Positions 51,662 through 63,373 are shown, counted from the stretch's first letter. The stretch is DNA of 64,000 nucleotides from Cololabis saira (GCF_033807715.1 NC_084592.1:25698001-25762000); one strand, 5' to 3'. Notes: generated by a model from the letters alone, not told the origin. Program-made: numbers and translations.

Positions 51662-52358
51662 AAAGCCATGTCTGTTTTTAAAGCAGGGCCGCCTCAGAGC
51701 CCAAAGAGCATCAGCATCCTTCCATTTTTGATGTTCAGGCTTGTCTCGTGCACACAAAGATTTCTTTAAATTCTCACTACTTTTTGATGATGTCATATTG
51801 CAGATGATAAGATATTGAAAGTCTTTACAAGTTGTAGATGCAGTTTATCAAAAATGAGTGTGACACTGGATGTGTTAAGTCTAAGTCAGTGTTAAGTCTA
51901 ACAAAATAGTTCCACCAACAAGGAAACTTGGGCCAATTATGAGAATATATTCCTGCAAGTACAAACCAAAATTTACACCCGGTCATGTCACTGTCCTCCC
52001 CCAGAAATCCTAATTAGTTCCAAGATGTTCCTCCTCCTCTAAGTGTTTTTAGCATCACTTACTTTTCCAGCCTTTTGTTGCCATGGTCCCAACTTTGAGA
52101 TGTGTTGCTGCCATCAAAATAACTTTAAACAATTATAATGTTTGACAGCAGGTTTCAACCTGATGTTTCCCACACTGGCGCGAGGGACAACCTGTTGTAG
52201 CACTTTTGATGTGGCACATAATCATTGTTTCTTATAATATAAACACTGCATGCACTAATGAGAGGCCCTCCAAAGCCAAGGTCAGAGATAAACCTTCACG
52301 TTTCTGGTTTAAGTGTTTCTCGTATGTTTGCATGTTTGTGTGTCCCCTCTCGGCCTAG

Positions 52359-52473
52359 AGATGTGAGGCGTACCGGTGTAGAGCTGATTGGCCACCAGAG
52401 GCGAATCGTCAGCAGCGCACAGACCCTTCACCTTCAGCTACTGCACGAACAAGAGAAGGGTTTCCATGTATGA
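52359..52473 (+). CDS. epha6: epha6 final coding exon: end of SAM domain and stop
   Basis: A 115-nt coding part with acceptor TCGGCCTAG. It completes a Glu codon and encodes DVRRTGVELIGHQRRIVSSA then QTLHLQLLHEQEKGFHV and TGA. GHQ.RI..S.Q.L is the last helix of the Eph SAM domain, and the C-terminal FHV fits a class II-like PDZ-binding tail and matches EPHA6. The 3' untranslated region follows directly. Confidence 0.96.
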
Positions 52474-54545
52474 GGACGACCTTTAACACAGCCTGGGATG
52501 GACAGGTAGACGGAGCAGATGGAAGTGAAGTGTAACCCACATGACGACAGCTACAGCTTGTGCCTGAGTCTGACGCCTCATGCTGGAGGTCACGGGACAG
52601 ACTCCTCCGTGGTCTCCACACATCCCAGAAGACTTTTTCTACTCAACACTCCTCACACCGTATGCCTGGTTCTACCAGACTCCTACAGCCTGATAGACTT
52701 TTACAGAGTGGCGCTGGACCTCACTTATAGGGGAATGTAATGCCTTGTTGCAGCTGAACTTTGTGTGTGGAGCAACAATACCTAGAAATGAAGATTTACA
52801 ACTGTAAACTACTGAATCTTTGGACTTTTTTTTCCTTCTTCTTGCTCCAAGTTATGTGCTCATGTAGCTGCTATAGGGTGTGCAATTGATTCGTTTCGTC
52901 CTTTAAAATGAAAAATATTGAAAATATTTTTATTTTCAGAGTTAAAACGTTTATTATGATAGTTTATTTGGATTGCTTCAGTTGCCCGCTCTCCAGAGAA
53001 TATGATACATACGACATACTTGAGGAAGGAAGTGAAGCAAGTTAGGGGATTTTACTGAATGTTTAAGTGTATAGACAATTAATAATTACTGTTATAACCT
53101 AATATCAATATATGTGCAGTCCTGTATGTGAACGCCCTAGTAAATCTGGATCTTATTTAGATATTTTATTAAGGTTTTTATCAAAATTAGCAATACAGTA
53201 TTATGCAGTCACCTCAGTATCTCAGAAACAGACGTAAGGAATTGTGCAAAGAGAGACTTCCGCTGATTCTTTGTGTCGATTCCAGGAGGTTCAGATGAGT
53301 CTCCATCCAAGTCTGAGCGTTCTTGGTTGTGATGTACTCACAGTTGTGGAATAAGCCTTTTTTGTTTGTTTGTTTTATTGGTTTTCTTTTGGTTGATTGT
53401 GAATGTCAAACTTTGCCTGAAAACAGTCCACGATCTCCACTGTCGTAAAATATGAATGTTCACAGACATAGATAGAAGATGTTTTACATTATTTGGAGAT
53501 GTAGGAAAGACTTGTATGGTTATTTGTGTCACATGATTTGTTTTTTGCCTGGACACACACTCTCGCACACGCACACACAAGCACACCGGCTCACAGAATG
53601 CAGGCAGTGGTTTTCATATTTGTTTCGTAATTTTGGAGGAGAATAGTTGGCAGACTCTCAGATAGATTTGACATCATCTTGTGCATACATGGTGTTTGTG
53701 GCGGCATGAGGGACCAGTGTACAAATGTACAGCCTGAAATGAATGCTATTCTGATCTGCAGTTTGTTGCGATGTTCGGTGTTGGCGATTCAGAGCCAGAC
53801 TTTCCTCAGTGGTAAATACGCAGTAGAGCAGAAAATGTGTATTAGTTAGGAGAGTTTTACGCAACAAAAGTAACTTGAGAGCTGGTAAAAGAAGACGGCC
53901 GTAGTTCTGTAGTTTGTGTCGTCAGAAGTGGAAGGTGGGAAACGCTATAAACAGCAGAATCATAACTCATCACCTGTCGTTTTTACCATCAGCAGTAATA
54001 TGAACACATGCACAAGCACACGCAAAATGCCTTACAGACCGATAACCATGCAAGACATAAACACTTTAAAGTTATTTATAAGTTTCAGTGCAGTCACGGG
54101 ACATAGCCATTAGTTTGAACTGTTTGAGAGTAAAAAAAAACCAACAACCTGAAGATACAGCTGTAGTTTTTATCACAAACTGGAGCTCACTGATTAATTT
54201 CAACCAGATCTGGAGATCTGTGCCTTCCAGTCACAGCGTAGTCATGCAGCCAGGCCTTGGAGAGTGGGAGAGGTGCACGCACACACCCCAACGCACACAC
54301 ACCTGCACACACGCTCCCACCACCACCCTCTACAAGATACTGAGATTATCAGATGCTGTTTGTTTAGCATGTTCTACTGCTGAGCAATGTTAGAACATTG
54401 TTTTGTACAAAGTACAAGTATACTTATAATTCTTGTATTTTATTTTTCTATGATTTCCAAAGAGATGTTGTAGATCTTGCACACTGTAAGAGGCAGTTAC
54501 AGCGAATATTTATTTGCAAATAAAGACGAAAAGTTCTGGTGGTTG
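52474..54545 (+). other. epha6: epha6 3' untranslated region (predicted)
   Basis: About 2.07 kb of AT-rich sequence from the stop codon to the first AATAAA I see, at 54519-54524. There is no transposon and no credible open frame. The extent is inferred from the signal only; a longer or shorter 3' end cannot be excluded. Confidence 0.55.
54519..54524 (+). terminator. epha6: Candidate epha6 polyadenylation signal AATAAA
   Basis: The sequence GCAAATAAAGACG is followed 15-25 nt later by the T/G-rich stretch TTCTGGTGGTTG, a typical downstream element. It is the first canonical hexamer after the epha6 stop that I found. Confidence 0.5.
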
Positions 54546-55385
54546 ACTGCTCATTTAATTTTGTGGTGATTTTTAAGGTCAACGTAATTATGTTCAGCGT
54601 TGAAATGTGGGAGAAAAGCTCAGCCATCGGTGTTCTCCTCATGAAGCCTCAGCGTCAGTAAACGTAAGACTGAACTCCATCTCCTTAAACTGGGTTTAAT
54701 GTGAATTAGTGTCGAGACTTTTATCCTTCTTTCAATTGAGAAATGTACATAAAGACTTGGGAGCTACTGATAACCAAAAGAGGGAGCTGTTGTAGAATGA
54801 GCAGCCATGTGAGATATTCTCCAAATATTATGAGAACTAAATATCAGAATTATATTGTCAAATTAGGAAGATCAAAGGGAGTTCTCACCACAATCAAACA
54901 TGTGTACCTGTTATTTCTAATGGTTGTAGATTTGTTGCAGCTATTGCTACTGATTTGACTCATAGTAGAGACTGAGAGCAGCAGCAGAGAGAGCAGAAGG
55001 ATAAGCTGCAGTTGTCTCGTTCCCTCCCTTCAAGGGGCCCAAAGCAAGAGGTGGCCCTACGGAGAGGTAAAGTGTTAGAGTGTAATAAATCAAATGCATC
55101 AGGATGGGGGGCCTGCAAAGCTCCACACTCCACGAGCAGGTCACCGAGTGGTTCACTGGGCTTAATTCGCCCTAATAGGATTACGTGTCACAAGCTGGGA
55201 TGGCCAGGCAGCATCTCATCTGTTCACAGACAAATACGGCAAAGCGCCATTCACGGCTGCAATTTATCCTTAATGTTTGCTTTCAGGGGAATTTGCAAAT
55301 CTACCACAGTTGATTAACGGTAACCCGGACCATCTATGGGGTAATGTGTTGAAAATTTAAATGATATAGCGTCAGCTGAGCGTAA
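54546..55385. other. epha6-arl6 intergenic region with arl6 promoter and 5' UTR
   Basis: Only about 0.84 kb separates the predicted epha6 3' end from the arl6 start codon. The stretch 55000-55320 is less AT-rich and free of recognisable repeats, as expected for a compact promoter. I could not place a TATA box, transcription start or RFX/X-box with confidence, although arl6, as a ciliary gene, might carry an X-box. Confidence 0.4.
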
Positions 55386-55508
55386 ATGGGGCTGCTGGAT
55401 AAGCTGTCAGGCTGGCTCGGCCTGAAGAAGAAAGAAGTCAACGTTTTGTGTCTGGGACTGGACAACAGCGGCAAAACCACCATCATCAACCAACTCAAGC
55501 CGCCTAAT
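55386..55508 (+). CDS. arl6: arl6 exon 1: start and P-loop
   Basis: 41 codons from ATG to the donor AAT|GTAAGT (phase 0). It encodes [20 protein letters not shown] then [21 protein letters not shown]. The amphipathic N-terminal segment ([11 protein letters not shown]) inserts into membrane when GTP is bound. GLDNSGKT (residues 24-31) is the G1 phosphate-binding loop, with Lys30 and Thr31 at the magnesium/phosphate site. ARL6/BBS3 in its GTP form recruits the BBSome coat to membranes for ciliary cargo transport. The start gives the same N-terminus and length as human ARL6. Confidence 0.97.
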
Positions 55509-55873
55509 GTAAGTGCGTGACACTGAGCTTCCACAGATAGGTATTTTGGAAACCTTCCTGCAAATCTTGTGGAACTGAGGCGCTTATAGTCCCAGTCCGG
55601 ACATGCAGGTCCACAGGCTCTTTCACAGATCATTTCTAACGCCATTACAATATGTGTTGGGATGCATATTGTAAGGAGGCCTGTCCACATCTTTATTTCA
55701 CTGCAATCATTCGTTTTCAGCATCCAAATCATTTAGGTCCATTGTCAGAAGAATGGAAACATGTTAGTCAGGTAAAGCCCATATCATACTTTTTCCCGCC
55801 ATTATTTCTTTGTTGACATACTCTCGCCATTACTTGTGTGTTTTTGTGTGTTTGTGTGTGATGGTGCATGCAG

Positions 55874-55935
55874 ACACAGGCACAAGAGATCGTCCCCACC
55901 ATCGGCTTCAACATTGAAAAGTTCAAGAGTTCGAG
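55874..55935 (+). CDS. arl6: arl6 exon 2: switch I
   Basis: 62 nt with acceptor GCATGCAG and donor CGAG|GTAGAA. It encodes TQAQEIVPTIGFNIEKFKSS. PTIGFNIE contains the switch I threonine (Thr50) that coordinates magnesium. It ends after two bases of a Ser codon. Residues 42-61 by the predicted numbering. Confidence 0.95.
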
Positions 55936-56036
55936 GTAGAACGCATGAGACATTTAAGTTTTTTAATGCCAAATTCAAAATAATGAATCCATTAGACTAT
56001 TACTAAACTGTCTTTCCTGTTTCTCTCTGCATGCAG

Positions 56037-56105
56037 CCTGTCGTTTACAGTCTTTGACATGTCCGGCCAGAGCAGATACAGGAGCTTATGGGAGCATTAT
56101 TACAA
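56037..56105 (+). CDS. arl6: arl6 exon 3: switch II
   Basis: 69 nt with acceptor CATGCAG and donor ACAA|GTACGA. It encodes [20 protein letters not shown] followed by HYY. DMSGQ is the ARL6 form of the G3 motif, with the catalytic-position Gln73. Residue 74 is Ser, where the human protein as I recall it has Gly ([10 protein letters not shown]). The exon ends two bases into Lys80. Confidence 0.95.
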
Positions 56106-56194
56106 GTACGAAGCACAGGCTTCAACGACCTGTTTCTACGTCAAAATGTATCGTCACTCTGCCAATTCTGATGTATCCTCTTGATTTTCTGTAG

Positions 56195-56289
56195 GGAGAG
56201 CCATGCTATCATATTTGTCATCGACAGCAGCGACAAACTGAGAATGGTAGTTGCCAAGGAGGAGCTGGATACGTTTCTTAACCATGAAG
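56195..56289 (+). CDS. arl6: arl6 exon 4
   Basis: 95 nt with acceptor TTCTGTAG and donor GAAG|GTGCAA. It encodes [20 protein letters not shown] then [18 protein letters not shown] is the conserved beta-strand/loop and [11 protein letters not shown] is the ARL6 alpha-3 helix. ESHA replaces the EGQA that I recall from human, next to the switch II change. Confidence 0.95.
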
Positions 56290-56369
56290 GTGCAAACAAA
56301 ACCCAGCAATGCATTCTCAGGCTGATTTAAAAAAAAAGATCTTGTCCTGACGTTGATCTACTTGTCTAG

Positions 56370-56499
56370 ATATCCGAAGCAAAAACATACCAGTATTGTT
56401 CTTCGCCAACAAGACGGACCTGCGGGACGCCATGTCATCGGTGAAGGTGTCACAGATGTTGTGTTTGGAGAACATCAAAGACAAACCCTGGCACATCTG
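56370..56499 (+). CDS. arl6: arl6 exon 5: guanine specificity motif
   Basis: 130 nt with acceptor TTGTCTAG and donor TCTG|GTAAAG. It encodes [20 protein letters not shown] and continues through [23 protein letters not shown] (usual ARL6: NKMD) is the G4 motif that recognises guanine. It ends two bases into a Cys codon. The following 1.9-kb intron contains a Tc1 transposon. Confidence 0.96.
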
Positions 56500-56603
56500 G
56501 TAAAGTATCTGTTATCCTGGTTTCACTTGCACTTAGAGGCAACAGCTACAGTATAGTGTTACAGGTCCAGAAGAAAAAGCAATGAACATGCATCCAACCC
56601 TTA

Positions 56604-58155
<1,552 letters not shown>

Positions 58156-58396
58156 TATTTCCTCAGTCTGTGTTTCCTATTTTCCACAATTCAAAGGTTA
58201 AACATTACAGAGACAAACAGCAACTTGCAGTTACTCAACAGCCTAGCTCTTCGCGTGCATGTGTGTTTTCCTTCTTGTTTACTCATTAGACAGCTGGAAG
58301 GATTAAGGGCTATACAGCTTTAAACAGGTCGGAAAAGTCATGAGAAAGTGACTCCGTGTCACCGCCTGCTCACCTGCTGGACATCTTGTTTTTCAG

Positions 58397-58452
58397 TGCC
58401 AGCAATGCCATCAAAGGAGAGGGCCTGCAGGAAGGGCTGGACTGGCTACAAG
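58397..58452 (+). CDS. arl6: arl6 exon 6
   Basis: 56 nt with acceptor TTTTTCAG and donor CAAG|GTAACA. It completes Cys160 and encodes ASNAIKGEGLQEGLDWLQ. CASNAIKG is the Arf-family G5 (SAK-like) motif region, and GLQEGLDWLQ is the C-terminal helix. It ends one base into an Asp codon that either the microexon or the terminal exon can complete (both begin AT). Confidence 0.96.
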
Positions 58453-58561
58453 GTAACACCTGTTAAGTACATTACAGATAATTAACATAAATGGCAAAAA
58501 CAAAACATTTACAGAGATGCTGATCGTCAGTGTGTCTTGGTTTCTTTTGTCACACCCATAG

Positions 58562-58574
58562 ATCAAATTGCACA
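58562..58574 (+). CDS. arl6: arl6 13-nt alternative microexon
   Basis: The 13 bases ATCAAATTGCACA lie between a good acceptor (TTTTGTCACACCCATAG) and a consensus donor, GTAAGT. Included, they give WLQ-DQIA and shift the terminal exon by one base into a second open frame, ending at 62184 (195 residues in total). Skipped, exon 6 joins the terminal exon directly (186 residues). If the intron were retained the protein would stop at once (DQIAQ, TAA). The conserved-looking DQI matches the usual ARL6 sequence after WLQ. A vision-associated long isoform, BBS3L, has been described for vertebrate BBS3; this exon has the right position and effect. Confidence 0.7.
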
Positions 58575-58661
58575 GTAAGTATCATGGTGCTCAGTTGTGT
58601 GAACACGTGACGTGATTGTGTTGGTAGAAGTGATGTCACTATTGGTCTGGGTGGGACTTAA

Positions 58662-58981
58662 AGGTAGAGTAAGCGATTTTCAGATGATGCGATGTTTGTT
58701 ATTTGAAAGAAATAAGAAAACGTGCTCCACCACGAGCAGGAACCCTTTTCCTGTTGGCAGTTGGCCGGAGCAAAGATTATTATGGTATGGAGTACAGACG
58801 GCCCTTCGTTTGCTTCTAGTTTACAGAGCCAGAGCTGTGTGTGAAGATTTTTTTTTGTTTTTCTTGTTTTTTTTTTTACAGTGTATGTAGAAGATGGCCA
58901 GCTAGAAAATGTTGAGGACATATTCACTGAAAGAATTAGTGTTCTGGATTAGAAAATCATGTAGAATCGCTAACCCTAACT
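58662..58981. mobile_element. TTAA-flanked MITE in arl6 intron
   Basis: The ends AGGTAGAGTAAGCGATTTT (58662) and GAATCGCTAACCCTAACT (to 58981) are imperfect inverted repeats of about 20 bp. TTAA lies on both sides (58658-58661 and 58982-58985). The interior has a 90-codon open frame without recognisable features. It starts 88 bp downstream of the microexon, inside its downstream intron. Confidence 0.7.
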
Positions 58982-59265
58982 TTAAATAATGGGAGGGCAA
59001 ATCCATGTCAAATGATGGATATTATTTGGAAAAATCTGATGAAACTGGCTTCGGCAAATTTGTTGGTACCTTTAACTTAATATGTTGTACAATCTTTTGA
59101 GGCAGTCATGGTAATCAAGTGATTTCTGTAACTCTAAGTACTTTAGTTCTCATGAGCAAACTGCTTCAGCTGTCTGGAGTTTGAAGGGTTTCTTCTCCAG
59201 ACTGCATGTTTCTTCCACCGAATCAATAGGATTTAGATCAGGGTTCATAAAAGGAAACTTCAGCA

Positions 59266-59894
59266 TAGGGCTGGGCGATATATCGAGATTTTAATATATA
59301 TCGATATATTTTCAAACGCGATATGGTATGAGACAATATCGTTTATATCGATTTAAAAAAAAAAAAATTTTTTTTTTTTTTTTTTACATTTTTTTTATGA
59401 TTTTGATATAGCTTATTTTGTGACAAATTGACTTGAATGTTTTATTTGAGATTTGCACAAATGTTTTGTTATTTGCACAACTGTCAACCTCAGTGGAAAG
59501 GTCTGCCTGTTACTGTCTACATTGTATTAATTGCACAGTGTATTTTAATTTAATTGTTATGCAGGAAAGAGATATGTTTTATTTTATTCAAGAAGCATTT
59601 TTATTCTATATATGCAGGCAGTTTATTTTTATTTCATTTGTTTTATACATTTTGATATTGTGCAGACCTCTGTTAATAAAGGTACCTGTGTGACATTTGG
59701 CACGAGGCTTTGTATTAAAACTGACTGTTTTATTAAGGGTTTGCCTCAGGAAAAAAATAAGAGATGCTATGCTATAATGCTTTGGGGGAAACCCCAATTA
59801 AGGCACAGAAAAAAATATCGAGATATATATCGAGTATCGCCATTCAGCTAGAAAATATCGAGATATGACTTTTGGTCCATATCGCCCAGCCCTA
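59266..59894. mobile_element. hAT MITE with TAGGGCTGGGCGATAT ends
   Basis: A 629-bp element with perfect inverted ends, TAGGGCTGGGCGATAT and ATATGGCCC-type complement (right end ATCGCCCAGCCCTA). It has a perfect 8-bp duplication, CTTCAGCA, at 59258-59265 and 59895-59902. Subterminal ATATCGA repeats are typical of the family. There is no coding capacity. It lies in the large intron before the arl6 terminal exon. Confidence 0.9.
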
Positions 59895-60289
59895 CTTCAG
59901 CATAGTCCAATGTTTTGTTCTTAGCCATTCTTCGTTGTTTTTCTCCCGGGGCCTGCAACTGAGACCGAGCTTTCTGACACTGGGCTGGACTGTTGTCTCC
60001 TGAATTGAGTCTTGAGAAGTCATCGGACCTGCACAGATTTAAGTATCAGATGCAGCAAAGCAGCCAGAAAATAACCATGTTTCACGTCTTTGTTTCCAGT
60101 CTCCTAGAAGCTTTGTGGTCTGTCAAAATGCATTTGGACAAATTCCAGTCTCACTTTTTATGATTTTCTCTCAAAAGTGGATTCCTCCTCAGTAAATCCA
60201 CTTTGGCTCAAACCGTGATGGATTGTTTGATCTGACACTGATGTTCCTCGACATCAGAGTTCACCTTGAATCTTTGGAAGTTGTTCAAT

Positions 60290-60600
60290 CAAATCAAATC
60301 AATCTTTATTTGTATAGCGCTTTTCATGCAAATAAAAATCCAACACAAAGCGCTTTACATAAAACATAAAACTTAATAATGCCCCCCCCCCCCAAAGCAA
60401 GACATGCTAAAACCAGCATAAGAACAACGTAAAACCATAAGACCATAAAACCTGGGTTAAAACAACAAGAACAGCTAGTTAAAACAAGGGTATACAAGAA
60501 AGACTAATATGAATCAGCTAAAAGCCAATTTAAAAAGGTGAGTCTTGAGCCTGCTTTTAAAAACATCAATAGTCTCTGCGGCCCTTCTGGGATCTTCGGT
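60290..60600. mobile_element. Fish retroposon fragment (TTTATTTGTATAGCGC type)
   Basis: AATCAAATCAAATCAATCTT, TTTATTTGTATAGCGCTTTT, AAAGCGCTTTACATAAAAC, then AAGGTGAGTCTTGAGCCTGC and TTTTAAAAACATCAATAG are standard phrases of a dispersed fish repeat. A C-run interrupts it at 60384-60394. The same family as the relic at 33010-33950. Confidence 0.65.
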
Positions 60601-61087
60601 TACCATTTCTCTTACCCATCTCTTCAATTGTGTCATCAGTTTTCCTCTTACTCAAGAGCTACAGTCCAGTGGATCCAAAACTCCTGAATGAAATTTAGCG
60701 CTGTTGTCTCAGGAACATAAAGCTGCTTGGAGATGGTCTTTTATATCCTTGTCTTGGATTTTGTTTCTGGTCTCCATAACTCTCCTTTGCTTTCTCTGGT
60801 CCGTGTCCAGTGTGGTTAACACTGTATCCTCCAACATTAGTGACGACTTGTTACCCTTTAATTAGTCCGACTGAGGGTTGACACCCGTGTTAATTACAGG
60901 ACACACTTTAATTTCACGTCACTATGGTCAAATTATTTTCTTTAAGGGTACGGATTTGTCCTGGTCAGGTTCATTAGTTGTTTTGTTTTAAATGATTCTG
61001 TTGAACCACAATTCAAAAGCAATGTTTTATTTTCATTAGTTGATTTTCAGTAAACTATTATTCATTATAACATAGGTCAGTTTCAAG

Positions 61088-61906
61088 TAGGGTTGCAAAG
61101 GGGTGGAAAATTTCCGTTAAATTTCCGGAAACTTTCCGGAAACTTTCCATGGGAAGTTAAGCTGGGGAATTTTGGAAATATTCCAAATTGGAAACTTTCC
61201 ATGGGAATTATGGGAATTTATGGGAATTAACTGGAAATTGGGGGTAATTTTAACAAACTGTATCATATCCAAACATAAATGTAAATATTTATTTTGTCAT
61301 AAGCAGATATCCATGCAAGATAATACAAAAACATGACATTTCAACAGATTTATTTGAGTAGAACTTTAGTTTTTATTCTTGTATGAACAATTATTTTAAT
61401 GAACAACAAAAACATGAATGTATTTATTTAATATTTGCAAGTTAAACATTAATACCATTATAGATCAAATATATTTACCCCGTAATATTATCAAAACTTA
61501 CTTGACTTTATATAGTCCGTGGGCTCAAATGTGTGGCTTCAATAGTCTTGTGCTTTGAGCTCAAATGTGTGGCCTCCAGGCTTCAAGAAATCACCTGTGC
61601 ATGTGATGGAGGAATGCGCAGTGCATGTAGGGGGTGTGGCCTCAATAGCCCTGCAGTAAGAAATGTGCTGTGTGCATGTGATTGAGGAGTGTACTTGCAT
61701 TAAATCTGGTTGTTTTAGCCAAGACTATGCTACAATATATTTCCCCCAACTATATTTAAGTTCCCTGTTAAGGGCCAACCTTCAATTCTGTAAATTTCTT
61801 ATTTATTCCCGTTAATTCCCATATATTCCCGTTAATTCCCATATATTCCCGTTAATTCCCATGGAAAGTTTCCAACTTTGAAAATTCCCGGAATTTTGCA
61901 ACCCTA
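61088..61906. mobile_element. hAT MITE with TAGGGTTGCAAA ends
   Basis: An 819-bp element with inverted ends TAGGGTTGCAAA and TTTTGCAACCCTA, flanked by a perfect 8-bp duplication, GTTTCAAG, at 61080-61087 and 61907-61914. It has internal short repeats of GGAAACTTTCCATGGGAA near the left end and CGTTAATTCCCATATATTCC (three copies) near the right. Each end is also a multiple-hairpin region, so single strands would fold strongly. No transposase. It ends 238 bp before the arl6 terminal exon. Confidence 0.9.
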
Positions 61907-62144
61907 GTTTCAAGTTATTTCAGTACTTCCTTTCTTTAATTTGTGGATACCAGCAGATATGTCCATGTGTACGTGTATATCCTTACCCTTCCCTACTAAT
62001 AATAAACCGTTTATGAAGGCTTCTATGTTACGCTGCATATTGTGGCGTTTTCTCTCCTGTCCTTGTGTTGACTGCATGTCGTTTCCAGCTAAACAATCCC
62101 CTACCACAGATCACACACAAAAAGATCTTCTCTTCTTCTTCTAG

Positions 62145-62170
62145 ATCATATCAAAACGATGAACAAATGA
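62145..62170 (+). CDS. arl6: arl6 terminal exon, read in either of two frames
   Basis: The acceptor is preceded by a strong pyrimidine tract (TCTTCTCTTCTTCTTCTAG). Joined directly to exon 6 it encodes DHIKTMNK and TGA at 62168-62170, giving 186 residues, the human ARL6 length, with a C-terminus like the human DQIQTVKT. Joined through the 13-nt microexon it is read one base differently: QSYQNDEQMNNHS and TGA at 62182-62184, giving 195 residues. Both frames are open to stops only 14 bases apart. Confidence 0.85.
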
Positions 62171-62622
62171 ACAATCATTCCTGATCATGGAGAGATGGAT
62201 CAAAGAACTGGAACTTTCACTGCTCAAAGTTTTCATCAAACTGGATGTTGTAGGCCTTAAACTTCACTGTAAAACAGCTAAGTAGTTCCTTCCTGTTCTA
62301 CACCTTCAAACCCCTATTTAGCTTTTCTTTTTTTTTTTTTTAAAAGGAGTAGCGCAATTTAAATATGACAAATGGGTAAATTGTTTAACACGCCTCCCGA
62401 TAGATCCCTGTCTTAGATTAATATAAACATATAATGTGAAAGCCATCTGAACTGAATGCAGACACAAAATGTATTTACTTTTTTCTGTATACACTAATAT
62501 TGATTTTTTTTTAATCTGTTGCTTTTTTCTTTTTTAATTCAACGACACACGTTTTAATAATTTCATCCACTGCACAATTTTGAAAATGCTGTTAATGTCA
62601 AATGTTGCACTAAGTGGAGATA

Positions 62623-62628
62623 AATAAA
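62623..62628 (+). terminator. arl6: arl6 polyadenylation signal AATAAA
   Basis: GATAAATAAAAGCTTGG is followed 20-40 nt downstream by TGCTCAGCGTGTTCATTTTTTTTT, a GU/U-rich element. This gives a 3' untranslated region of about 0.47 kb. Confidence 0.7.
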
Positions 62629-63066
62629 AGCTTGGTATTTGCTCAGCGTGTTCATTTTTTTTTGAGTTATCAAAGTTATCACACCGCATAAAAAACAGCA
62701 AAATGACCAAGTAAATATAATAAGTTTAATAACTTACACAGAGAAACATGTCAATTCTATCACAACTATATTTACATGGAGAAAACCAAGTACCAAATAA
62801 ATAGTTTTACTGCGAATAAATAATGATGCATATTAAATAGTTTATAAAAGTCAACATCCACTAGAACTGGATCGTAGATCAGTCTGCTGCTGTTTGAAAA
62901 CTAACCATTTTATAACTTGTCCTCAACTCCTTTTTCTCATCTTACTATCAGTTTGAAGGTTCATCCCACTTTTTTCCACTTCTTTGGTAAACCCCTTCAC
63001 TAACTGGAGTTTGTCTCCTCGCGTCCCAACTGTTGCAAATCTTGTCACTCGTAATCTGCGTAATTC

Positions 63067-63167
63067 CTATTTGAGCAGCATGTGGAGTAATTTGGTGTGG
63101 AAATGAGCGCTGGAGTCCAGAAGGATGCTCAGGGTGTGGAACGTCTCTGCATCTTCAAAGTGGTTCC
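63067..63167 (-). CDS. Probable terminal coding exon of an unidentified minus-strand gene
   Basis: On the minus strand an acceptor (TGTGTTTCCAG, complement of 63168 upward) is followed by an open frame of 32 codons and TAG at 63067-63069. It reads NHFEDAETFHTLSILLDSSA then HFHTKLLHMLLK. The sequence is balanced, not low-complexity, and ends as a natural helix-rich C-terminus would. An ATTAAA-type signal on the minus strand exists near 62.73 kb, so this gene would converge tail to tail with arl6. I do not recognise the protein and found no upstream exon before the window end. Confidence 0.45.
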
Positions 63168-63373
63168 CTGGAAACACACAATAGCATTTTTGACTTTTTT
63201 TCCTTCATTATGCTTCAGTATGTAACAGGTTTGTCTCCACGCTTGCCTTTTTTTTTTCACAGCGACAAAACACATTGTGAGAAGGAATTACCAAACCCTA
63301 AGAACTCTTTCAATAACTATGTTGAGGATCAAAAGGAGGCATTGTGGGGTTTTTAATGGTAAAGCAGGAAGGC

